NCBI GenBank assembly: GCA_937891765.1
Contig: CALAGQ010000049.1
Coordinates: 1 to 64,000 of the forward strand
Reading direction: 5' to 3'
Origin: an uncultured Nitrospina sp.
Lineage (GTDB): Bacteria; Nitrospinota; Nitrospinia; Nitrospinales; VA-1
Length of the DNA stretch: 64,000 nt
Under the pieces are notes generated by a model. It did no database searches. It was not told where the DNA came from and saw only the letters and a program-made list of their open reading frames with translations. Each line of letters begins with the position of its first letter. Within the stretch, counting starts at the first letter, position 1. Shown here piece by piece: positions 44,659 to 51,875 of this stretch. A program made the position numbers and the translations under genes.

Positions 44659-44865
44659 CGACTCCAGCCGAGAGATAACACGTGGCACCCGGACAAAATC
44701 TTTCCAACCTGTTCTAACAACGGGCGACAAATCGATTGACTCAAACCCATTAACTCCATAAAATTAACTAAGTAACCGTAATCCCCGCAAAAAGGAATCA
44801 CCATCTTATACGATCTCGACGTTTCGCTATTCTACTGGATCAACCAGCATTTTCAATCCCCAATA

Positions 44866-45408
44866 ATGGGACGGTTCATGCTGTTTATCACCATCAAGGG
44901 GAATTTTATCTACGCAGGCATTGTCTGCATAGTGGCTGTTCTGGCGTTTTACAAACGTTATGGTTTGGCCTTTCTAGTGGCAATAGGCGCGACCGTCGGT
45001 CTCACCGATGCCACCAGCCATTATATTCTCAAGGAAACCATCGCCCGCCTCCGGCCCTGTCATGTTTTGCCGGACCTGATAAACGCAGTAAACTGTTCTA
45101 ACAGTTTTTCTTTTCCGTCAAACCATGCCGGCAATACTTTTGCCGCTGCAACGATTGCCAGCCTTTGCTTTCGTAGAATCACCCCGGTGGTTTTTATCTT
45201 TGCCCTGCTGGTCTGCTATTCAAGAGTCTATCTGAAAGTGCACTACCCATCCGATGTTCTTGCCGGAGCTCTCTTTGGCGGTTTGATGGGCTACCTGGGG
45301 TACCACCAAATCTTTTCACGATTTTTAAAACTCATCAGCCCCAACGAGGAAAAACAACCCGGCGAAGAACAACCCCATGATGAACCCACGCAAAATACTA
45401 ATCCTTAA
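44866..45408 (+). CDS. PAP2-family membrane phosphatase
   Basis: A 180-residue membrane protein with the PAP2 phosphatase motifs KETIARLRP, FPSNHAGN and SRVYLKVHYPSDVLAG. Such enzymes remove phosphate from lipid phosphates such as undecaprenyl pyrophosphate or phosphatidate. ATG 44866 falls inside what looks like the first conserved helix: the reading frame is open back to 44782 and encodes LYDLDVSLFYWINQHF, typical PAP2 N-terminal sequence, but has no ATG, GTG or TTG there. A rare start such as ATC 44797 is possible. The C-terminal tail overlaps the heptosyltransferase gene by 32 bases. Confidence 0.82.
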   Translation: MGRFMLFITIKGNFIYAGIVCIVAVLAFYKRYGLAFLVAIGATVGLTDATSHYILKETIARLRPCHVLPDLINAVNCSNSFSFPSNHAGNTFAAATIASLCFRRITPVVFIFALLVCYSRVYLKVHYPSDVLAGALFGGLMGYLGYHQIFSRFLKLISPNEEKQPGEEQPHDEPTQNTNP

Positions 45409-46435
45409 GTTCAGCGCCCTGGGAGATATCGTCCACGCTCTTCCCGTTGCCGCCACACTGAGAAAATCCTTGCCCGATTCCCACATCACATGGATGGTGG
45501 AAGAACGGTTTCAGGATATCCTGCGCGGCAACCCCGATATCGACGAGGTCATTCCCCTGCGCACCAAAGTGTGGCGCAAAAACTGGAATGCTAAATCGCT
45601 GAGAGAAATTCTGGACACGATCAAAACCCTGCGCCAACGCAAATTTGATCTCGTTCTCGACCTGCATGGGCTGATCAAAAGCGGCATCATCACCAAATTG
45701 AGCGGCGCCCCAACCCGAGTTGGGTTTCATCGAAACAACTGCAAGGAAAAATTCAGCACCCTGTTCACCAACCAAAAAGCCCCCTACATGGCAGGAGGAC
45801 TTCATATAGTCGACATGTACCTCACGCTTTTGCAAACTGCGTTAGGCAAAGTTGTGGAAACAAAACTTTTTCCACTCCAGATTCCTGACGAAATGGATAA
45901 AAAAGTAGCGCACTTTTTTGACCAGCATCCGGACCTGACCACCCGCCCGATTATAGGCATCAATCCCGGAGCGGGATTCGAAAGCAAACAATGGGAACTG
46001 GTCCACTTCGCCAAACTGGCCGACCGCATTTCAGAAGAGTTGGGGTACTCCATAATACTGACCTGGGGACCGGGAGAGAAATTTAAAGTCCAGCAAATCT
46101 CCACTCATATGCAACAAAAAAACTGGGTCGCCCCGCCCACTTCGATTTTAGAATCTATTGCTCTGTACAAACGGATGGCACTGCTGGTAAGCTGTGACTC
46201 AGGTCCGCTTCACCTCGGCGCGGCATTGGGCATTCCCACAGTTTCCATTTTTGGTCCCACCGACCCAGTGCGCAACGGAGCCTATGGCGTGAATCACGAA
46301 GCGGTTTACAAAGTGCTTCCATGCAGTTTTTGCTGGAAAAAAACCTGCCCGCTGGGAACGAAAGAATGCATGGATCAGGTGACCGTTGATGACGTATTCC
46401 AGGCCGTGCAGCAACAAACAAAAAACTACCCCTAA
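45377..46435 (+). CDS. GT9-family LPS heptosyltransferase (WaaC/WaaF-like)
   Basis: A 352-residue glycosyltransferase family 9 protein that adds heptose to lipid A-core in the cytoplasm. Family features: KILILKFSALGDIVHALPV at the start, GINPGAGFESKQWE before the C-terminal domain, and VSCDSGPLHLGAALGIPTVSIFGPTDP near the end. Two ATGs at 45377 and 45380 are equivalent. It overlaps the PAP2 gene and is followed after 20 bases by a small Trm112-like gene, then a second GT9 gene. Confidence 0.9.
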   Translation: MMNPRKILILKFSALGDIVHALPVAATLRKSLPDSHITWMVEERFQDILRGNPDIDEVIPLRTKVWRKNWNAKSLREILDTIKTLRQRKFDLVLDLHGLIKSGIITKLSGAPTRVGFHRNNCKEKFSTLFTNQKAPYMAGGLHIVDMYLTLLQTALGKVVETKLFPLQIPDEMDKKVAHFFDQHPDLTTRPIIGINPGAGFESKQWELVHFAKLADRISEELGYSIILTWGPGEKFKVQQISTHMQQKNWVAPPTSILESIALYKRMALLVSCDSGPLHLGAALGIPTVSIFGPTDPVRNGAYGVNHEAVYKVLPCSFCWKKTCPLGTKECMDQVTVDDVFQAVQQQTKNYP

Positions 46436-46455
46436 TTTTTTATAGGAGAAAGATC

Positions 46456-46623
46456 ATGGGAATCGATAAGGAACTGCTGGAAATTCTAGTCTGCCCCAAA
46501 TGCAAGGGAGACCTTGAACTGGCAAAAAACGAAGACGGGCTGGTCTGCAAACCCTGCGCTTTGAAATTCCCGATTAAAGATGACATCCCCATCATGCTCA
46601 TTGATGAGGCGCACCCGCTCTAA
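46456..46623 (+). CDS. Trm112-family zinc-ribbon protein (YcaR-like)
   Basis: A 55-residue protein starting MGIDKELLEILVCPKCKG with a second Cys pair (CKPC) and the conserved IKDDIPIMLIDEA end, the classic UPF0434/Trm112 pattern. Eukaryotic and archaeal Trm112 activates methyltransferases; bacterial versions are often encoded beside LPS genes (lpxK-kdsB), as here between two heptosyltransferase genes. AGGAG eleven bases before ATG 46456 supports the start. Confidence 0.88.
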   Translation: MGIDKELLEILVCPKCKGDLELAKNEDGLVCKPCALKFPIKDDIPIMLIDEAHPL

Positions 46624-46672
46624 AACAATCGGACGAGCAAATGTATCACTCAACAGTTCCCGCACTCAATTC

Positions 46673-47740
46673 ATGGCCAACCCAACCCTGCACGCGATAG
46701 AAAAAAAAGCCAAACAACTGTTATGGAAACTGATCGGTGCCTGCGCTGGCAAGGCGCCCAGTCCGCCAAACCTGCCTCTGGACTTTGCCCACATCAATAA
46801 AGTTTTGGTCATACGCCCCGACAGACTGGGCGATGTCGTGCTCTCTACCCCCGTCTACGAAACCCTTAAAAAAGTATTTCCACATTTGTATATCAGTGTT
46901 CTGGTGGATAGCGCTCAGGCAGAGATACTGGCAGACAACCCGAACATCAGCCGGATATTTGCCTTCGACCCCAGACAACCTTTAAATATTTTTCGCCAAC
47001 TGCGAGACGAACATTTCGATCTGGCGCTGACTCTCAACAAAACATTCAGCGCCACCGCCACATTTTTCACACTTTGTTCCGGCGCGAAAATACGCATCGG
47101 CTACGACCATAAAGAAAACGCCTGGGCTCATAACATCCGGGTGTCGGTACAAGGTCCTCCACGACACGAAACCGAAAACAATCTGGAAATTCTGCGAGCC
47201 TTGGGCATTGAGGAACTCCACAGTCAGCCCCAGCTTTATTTTAATCCGACCGAGACACAAAAAATTGCAGGCATCATGCGGGAGTATCACACTTCACCGG
47301 ATCAAAAGGTCTTGCTGGTCAAGTCCGGCACCCGCATCGCGAAATGGGGCTGGTCAGTGGAAAAGTTCAAGACGGTGATCGAACAACTGCTGGAGTCTGA
47401 CAAAACACAAGTCTGGATGGTCAACGGCCCGGGAGAAGAAGCCGAGCTCAAAGCCACCATCGCCAGCATGCAGAGAAAACCCCAACTTCTTCCCCTGCTC
47501 AGCGCAAAAGAACTTGCGCTTTTGATTCAGGAATGCGATGTTTTACTTTGCAATCACACTGGCATCATGCACCTTGCCTCGGCAGTTGATAAACCGGCTT
47601 GCGTGATCTTTAAACATGGGGAAATCAAACGCTGGGGCCCCCTTAACTCAGCCAGTGTAGTGCTGGAAGAAAGAGACGACGACTCCCTGTCCCCCGACAC
47701 AGTCCTCGACATCCTGCTGAAAATGTTAAACACCCATTAA
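46673..47740 (+). CDS. GT9-family glycosyltransferase, second copy
   Basis: A 355-residue GT9 (heptosyltransferase-like) protein. KVLVIRPDRLGDVVLSTPVY opens the first Rossmann domain; LLVKSGTRIAKWGWSVEKFK and LLCNHTGIMHLASAVDKPAC mark the nucleotide-sugar binding domain. I chose ATG 46673 (MANPTLHAIEKKAK), although no strong ribosome site precedes it; a reading from 46580 would overlap the Trm112-like gene. The CDS shares only moderate similarity with the upstream GT9, so it probably adds a different sugar. Confidence 0.85.
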   Translation: MANPTLHAIEKKAKQLLWKLIGACAGKAPSPPNLPLDFAHINKVLVIRPDRLGDVVLSTPVYETLKKVFPHLYISVLVDSAQAEILADNPNISRIFAFDPRQPLNIFRQLRDEHFDLALTLNKTFSATATFFTLCSGAKIRIGYDHKENAWAHNIRVSVQGPPRHETENNLEILRALGIEELHSQPQLYFNPTETQKIAGIMREYHTSPDQKVLLVKSGTRIAKWGWSVEKFKTVIEQLLESDKTQVWMVNGPGEEAELKATIASMQRKPQLLPLLSAKELALLIQECDVLLCNHTGIMHLASAVDKPACVIFKHGEIKRWGPLNSASVVLEERDDDSLSPDTVLDILLKMLNTH

Positions 47741-47767
47741 CGCTTCCTTAATACATAGAGGAAATTC

Positions 47768-49258
47768 ATGAGCCAAGCACCAGAGTCGAATAGTCCCGGA
47801 ATACCAGGGTTGATCTCCAAGGAACCCCTCGTCTTTGAAATGGGATCACCGGGACGAAAAGCCTATTCGCTACCTTCCTGCGATGTGCCGGAAGTGGAAA
47901 TTGAAACTTTACTTCCGCCGGCAGAAATCCGAGAGGCCATTGATGAACTCCCCGAACTGACAGAACTCGATGTGGTGCGCCATTACACCCGGCTTTCGCA
48001 ATGGAACTTCAGCATTGACACCAATTTTTATCCATTGGGATCGTGCACCATGAAATACAATCCAAAAATCAATGAAACTCTGGCGCGGTTACCCGGTTTC
48101 GCCCAGCATCATCCCATGACACCCGATGCAGACTCGCAGGGCAGCCTGCAGTTGATGTATGAATTGCAGGAATGCCTGAAAACCATCAGCGGTATGGAGC
48201 ACGCCAGCCTGCATCCGGCCGCCGGAGCACAAGGCGAGTTTGCCGGCATGCTGATGATCCACGCCTATCACTCGGCCAAAGGCAATCCCAGAAAAAAAGT
48301 ATTACTGCCCGACTCGGCGCACGGCACCAATCCGGCCAGTGCCACATTATGTGGATACAAGTCCGTGCAACTGCCATCCAACGCAGAAGGAACCATCGAT
48401 GTCGCAAAACTCGAAGCGGCGATGGATGAAGAGACGGCGGCGATCATGTTGACCAACCCCAACACGTTGGGGATGTTCGAGAAAGACATTTTAAAAATTA
48501 CCGAAATCGTCCACAAAAAAGGCGGACTGGTTTACTGCGACGGCGCCAACCTCAACGCAATTATGGGCATCGCTAAAATGGGAGATATGGGAATCGATGT
48601 GCTGCACATCAACCTGCATAAAACGTTCTCGACTCCACATGGCGGTGGTGGACCGGGCGCAGGCCCGGTGTGCATCAAAGATATTCTCGAACCCTATCTG
48701 CCTGCGCCAGTGGTGGAAAAAGTCGGATCAAAATATCGACTGAACAGAGATCGACCACAAAGCATCGGCAGATTGAAATCGTTCAACGGTAATTTCGGCA
48801 TGCTCCTGCGCGCCTATGCCTACATCCGCACACTCGGCCCCGAAGGCATCCGGCAAGCAGCGCAATCTGCGGTGCTGAACGCCAACTATATCCGCGCCCG
48901 ATTGAAAGACACGTTTCACCTGCCCTTCACCGGAGCCAGTCTGCACGAATGCGTGTTCAACGATAAAGGACAAGGTATCACCACAATGGATTTCGCCAAG
49001 GCGCTCATCGACCACGGCTTTCATCCGCCAACGGTTTATTTTCCGTTGATCGTTAAAGGGGCGTTGATGATCGAACCGACCGAAACAGAATCGAAAGAGA
49101 CACTCGACAGCTTCATCGAAGCGATGAAGTCCATCGCCAAAAAAGGGAAAGAAGACCCCGACAGTTTTCACGCCTCGCCAAGGCTATCGAAAGTGTCACG
49201 TCCCGACGAAGCCCAAGCTGCGCGCCATCCAAAATTAAGATGGGTGGCCCCAGCGTGA
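47768..49258 (+). CDS. gcvPB: Glycine dehydrogenase (decarboxylating) subunit 2
   Basis: A 496-residue P-protein beta subunit of the glycine cleavage system, which decarboxylates glycine with PLP and passes the aminomethyl group to GcvH. The PLP-lysine motif LHINLHKTFSTPHGGGGPGA and FYPLGSCTMKYNPKINE identify subunit 2 of the split form. The partner gcvPA, gcvT and gcvH are not within the window. GAGGAAATTC before ATG 47768 is a good ribosome site. The 3' end runs straight into a CCAGCGTGACGCTGG palindrome that overlaps the stop codon. Confidence 0.94.
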   Translation: MSQAPESNSPGIPGLISKEPLVFEMGSPGRKAYSLPSCDVPEVEIETLLPPAEIREAIDELPELTELDVVRHYTRLSQWNFSIDTNFYPLGSCTMKYNPKINETLARLPGFAQHHPMTPDADSQGSLQLMYELQECLKTISGMEHASLHPAAGAQGEFAGMLMIHAYHSAKGNPRKKVLLPDSAHGTNPASATLCGYKSVQLPSNAEGTIDVAKLEAAMDEETAAIMLTNPNTLGMFEKDILKITEIVHKKGGLVYCDGANLNAIMGIAKMGDMGIDVLHINLHKTFSTPHGGGGPGAGPVCIKDILEPYLPAPVVEKVGSKYRLNRDRPQSIGRLKSFNGNFGMLLRAYAYIRTLGPEGIRQAAQSAVLNANYIRARLKDTFHLPFTGASLHECVFNDKGQGITTMDFAKALIDHGFHPPTVYFPLIVKGALMIEPTETESKETLDSFIEAMKSIAKKGKEDPDSFHASPRLSKVSRPDEAQAARHPKLRWVAPA

Positions 49259-49262
49259 CGCT
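49248..49262. repeat. REP-like palindrome, copy 3
   Basis: CCAGCGTGACGCTGG, overlapping the gcvPB stop; same arms as copies 1 and 2 with a G in the centre. Confidence 0.6.
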
Positions 49263-49581
49263 GGACTCAGCTTACGGCAGAGCCACTAGCGTGGCAGGCG
49301 AGGGGCGGCAGACGCGTGGGTTCCCTCGCGAGCCGCTTGAAATTCTGGCAAGGTGAGCTTTGCATAACCTGAGATCCTTCGGCTCCTCGAGGATGACAAG
49401 CTGGCGTTTCTTGTCATTCTGAACGTAGCGAAGAATCTGCTCCTCACGCATTTTCGACTTACACAAAAGTCTCCTTAACAAGTAAGGACTGAGGAAGATT
49501 AGGGTTGCTCATCAACACTTTGCTTAGATCACAGCTTTCCGTTACAATAAAGCATGACATTTTACCTACAGGCCCACTGAT
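49259..49581. other. 323-bp intergenic region with repeats
   Basis: The region after gcvPB carries the end of palindrome copy 3 and the hairpin-forming repeat at 49370-49445. A reading frame across it (minus strand, 49272-49481) looks like the spurious translation of such repeats and is not annotated. No other gene is seen. Confidence 0.5.
49370..49445. repeat. MITE-like interspersed inverted repeat
   Basis: TGAGATCCTTCGGCTCCTCG...GGATGACAAG and CTTGTCATTCTGAACGTAGCGAAGAATCT are imperfectly complementary arms around a short loop. The sequence type TGTCATTCTGA(G/A)CG...CGAAGAATCT is a well-known interspersed repeat in many bacterial genomes. Confidence 0.7.
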
Positions 49582-50025
49582 ATGGATAATGAACAAGCTT
49601 TTGAGTTGATTGATCAACTTTCTTTTTTTCATGGGTTTACCCAGGAAGAAAAACATTTTCTCAGCACACTCGAAAGCCAGATCTACAAATACCTGCCTTC
49701 CGATATCATCATCCAAGAGGGAGAGACGGATTATTCTTTTTTCGTACTCCTCAAAGGGGTGGTCGCTATTGTCAAAAACAATCCCAAACAAGTGACCATC
49801 GCCAAACTCAAGGCCGGTGCCGTATTCGGAGAAATCGCCTACATTGCCAAACGAACCCGAACCACCACCGTCATCGCCGATGGAGACGTCATCGCCCTGA
49901 AGATCGATACCAAAAGTATCGACGAGCTCAAACCGGGGATTCCCACCAAATTAAAAGATAACCTGATCGAGATTCTGGTGAGACGGCTCGAAACCATGAA
50001 CGAACAGGTCACCCGAAACGTTTAA
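49582..50025 (+). CDS. Cyclic-nucleotide-binding domain protein
   Basis: A 147-residue protein that is almost entirely one cNMP-binding beta-roll of the CRP type (FTQEEKHFLSTLESQIYKYL, IIIQEGETDYSFFVLLKGVV, GAVFGEIAYIAKRTRTTTVI, DVIALKID). There is no DNA-binding helix-turn-helix, so it is not a full CRP regulator; the canonical Arg for the phosphate is replaced around AYIAKRTRTTT, and ligand identity is uncertain. It stands alone between repeats and the DyP-like gene. Confidence 0.8.
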   Translation: MDNEQAFELIDQLSFFHGFTQEEKHFLSTLESQIYKYLPSDIIIQEGETDYSFFVLLKGVVAIVKNNPKQVTIAKLKAGAVFGEIAYIAKRTRTTTVIADGDVIALKIDTKSIDELKPGIPTKLKDNLIEILVRRLETMNEQVTRNV

Positions 50026-50080
50026 CCCACTCGGCTCGGGAAGCGAAGCAAGCGTCAGCCGCCATTTGCCAAGCAGGCTA

Positions 50081-50809
50081 CTACTTCCACTTGGCGTTGA
50101 TAGCAAGGGAGCCCATGCGGATGCCGCCCATCCTGAGGCTGGTCAACAGGTCGAGGGAAGGGATGAAAAACACCCCGCGTGAAACCGGGGAACGGGAGAC
50201 GGAGTCTCCATGCTCTTCGAGCTGCGCTGGATTGTTACTGAAGGTCATGGTGTAGCGGTCGGTGTTGCAAAGGAAACTATTTTGATAGTGTGTTGAAGGG
50301 ATATCTTCCTCCCCCTGAAACCTCTGGGTGAAGACAAAACTGCTCTTCTCTGTATCGAGATTGGTGGATCTGTCGATGAGAATATTTTCTGTGTCATTCG
50401 TCCGATCAAACTTTTCCAGAGAAACTTCTTCAAGAAGCTCCCCATCATTACCAAACAAGTCGCGCACCTGATTGGCTATTTCCCGATTCAGATCTGCATG
50501 GTCGGAAGAAAAATAAAGCAGGATATCGCCCTCGGTTTCGGGGACGTCTTTCCCCTCTATTTCGGTTTCATCAAAAGCACGAAACCCGCCGGGTACCGGC
50601 TTATCCGGCGTGAGCCATATCCAGGTCATGGGACCAAATCCGACCACGGCGAAATGCTTTTCCCTGCCCGCAATTTCGTAGGCCATGCCAGGAGTCTGTG
50701 CTCCGATCCGCGCCACGTTCATGGTGATCAGCGGCAGATCGTTAAAATTATAAACCTGAATCAATGAATGTTGTTTTGGGGGATTCAACACCCCCGGTTG
50801 TGCCTGCAT
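50081..50809 (-). CDS. Degenerate DyP-type peroxidase relative
   Basis: A 242-residue cytoplasmic protein that lines up with YfeX/DyP-type heme peroxidases in several places: VVGFGPMTWIWL, GDILLYFSSDHADLNREIAN, FVFTQRF and the C-terminal SRGVFFIPSLDLLTSL. It is some 60 residues shorter, and the functional centre is missing: the DGTENP motif with the distal Asp reads RSTNL, and the section with the proximal heme His is not present. It is therefore probably not a heme peroxidase. The alignment is from memory of the family, so the call is moderate. It follows a broken globin gene by about 30 bases. Confidence 0.55.
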   Translation of the reverse strand: MQAQPGVLNPPKQHSLIQVYNFNDLPLITMNVARIGAQTPGMAYEIAGREKHFAVVGFGPMTWIWLTPDKPVPGGFRAFDETEIEGKDVPETEGDILLYFSSDHADLNREIANQVRDLFGNDGELLEEVSLEKFDRTNDTENILIDRSTNLDTEKSSFVFTQRFQGEEDIPSTHYQNSFLCNTDRYTMTFSNNPAQLEEHGDSVSRSPVSRGVFFIPSLDLLTSLRMGGIRMGSLAINAKWK

Positions 50810-50841
50810 GGAGTTCCTCCGGAAACGAGCAATAACTTTAT

Positions 50842-51263
50842 CTAGGGCTTAGGAAAATTGAGGATTTCATCGGTGAAAAACCGTTTCTCACACTGATCAA
50901 CGCTTTTTTTGACGAGGGAATGCCTGAACGCGCTGTCTATGCGAACCCGTCGCTCGGCCATATCTTCCGGCACACCACAAGCTAGAATGCTTTCTTTTAA
51001 AATTTCAGGTCTCAGGTCAAACAGTTCCTCGGTGATATACATGTGCCGGTACACATTCTTGGGCATACCCCAGAATAGATTTTACCGCCGCCCATATTGG
51101 CAACCATGAAATCGGTCTGCTGGTTTTCAATAATTTTCTGCTCAATGTGTAGAAAAAATTTCTTCAGCCATTGATGTTCGTAAAGTTTGTCGTAAAAAAG
51201 TTTATGGACTTTTTCCAGCACCGGCTTACCACCAATTTCCCGCAGCAGGGTATTATCTTCCAT
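50842..51263 (-). pseudogene. Truncated hemoglobin, interrupted by a frameshift
   Basis: Two frames together read as one truncated (2/2) globin. Codons from ATG 51263 give LLREIGGKPVLEKVHKLFYD, with the B10 Tyr region, through FMVANMGGGKIYSG. The other frame continues MPKNVYRHMYITEELFDLRP to a stop at 50842. The break lies at a GGGG run (plus-strand CCCC at 51068-51071); one more G would restore one continuous chain of normal length. It could be a sequencing error, a recent pseudogene or programmed frameshifting. The start overlaps the pilZ 3' end, and the DyP-like gene follows. Confidence 0.72.
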
Positions 51264-51639
51264 CTTCTCTCTTTCCAAAACCCGGCTCGCGCCGGTCTTT
51301 CTTCGGTCCGTCGCCGTAAACCAGATTCAGAGCGCCCATCAAATAATCATCGTTCGGCTCAATCAGCCTCGCCACCACGTGAAATATTCTGGGTTCTGTT
51401 TCATCAGAATTGCTATCACAACGGAGCACCTCGGCCTGCACCTGATTTTTCTTCATCCATTCGCTATGTTCCATTTCGATAGTAGTCAGTTCACCCATTT
51501 CAAGTGGCCGCTTCACTTCCAGCGAAACTCCTTCCACCGAAAGATCCAGAACCTTGCAATCCACCCACTGGTCTTTGATCCGCGTTTTAACCACCAGCTC
51601 CACTAGTGAGCGTGGAAAGCCTCTCTGATCATTCCCCAT
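51253..51639 (-). CDS. PilZ-domain protein
   Basis: A 128-residue protein that consists largely of a PilZ-type beta barrel: an RGFPRSLVELVVKTRIKDQW start, VLDLSVEGVSLEVKRPLEMG (the D/N-x-S-x-x-G motif) and VVARLIEPNDDYLMGALNLV. PilZ domains bind c-di-GMP; the RxxxR motif normally before the DxSxxG is only partly matched here (RGFPR), so binding is plausible but not certain. It is the first gene of a unit with the globin and the DyP relative. Confidence 0.78.
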   Translation of the reverse strand: MGNDQRGFPRSLVELVVKTRIKDQWVDCKVLDLSVEGVSLEVKRPLEMGELTTIEMEHSEWMKKNQVQAEVLRCDSNSDETEPRIFHVVARLIEPNDDYLMGALNLVYGDGPKKDRREPGFGKREDGR

Positions 51640-51718
51640 ATCGCATCTCCCCTTGATTCATCTGCAAGTTAGCTAGTTCGATCATCACGCTATAATATTT
51701 ACCACAGCTTCCATAAAA

Positions 51719-51752
51719 ATAAAAAGCCTCTACCCTACAAGGGTAAAGGCTT
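51719..51752 (-). terminator. Terminator of the acl operon
   Basis: On the minus strand AAGCCTTTACCCT pairs with AGGGTAGAGGCTT (one mismatch) around TGT and is followed by TTTTTATTTTTA. It lies about 125 bases after the aclA stop and before the globin/DyP unit. Confidence 0.82.
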
Positions 51753-51801
51753 CTTGATTTTTTTTCAACCCCACCGGCTCCTCGGCAGAGGGCCAACTAG
51801 C

Positions 51802-51844
51802 AATAAATTTATTTAGCGAGCAAAGAATATCTCGGCTTAACAAG
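51802..51844 (+). repeat. Dispersed 43-bp intergenic repeat, copy D
   Basis: AATAAATTTATTTAGCGAGC...TATCTCGGCTTAACAAGG, the same layout as copies A-C 16 kb away, again next to a terminator. Confidence 0.5.
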
Positions 51845-51875
51845 GCTTTTTCCGTTTGCTCCGGCGCTTAGCCGG

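Noticed and set aside
49272..49481. 69-codon minus-strand reading frame after gcvPB
   Set aside because: It runs through the interspersed hairpin repeat; its translation is the usual spurious peptide of such repeats and has no ribosome site.
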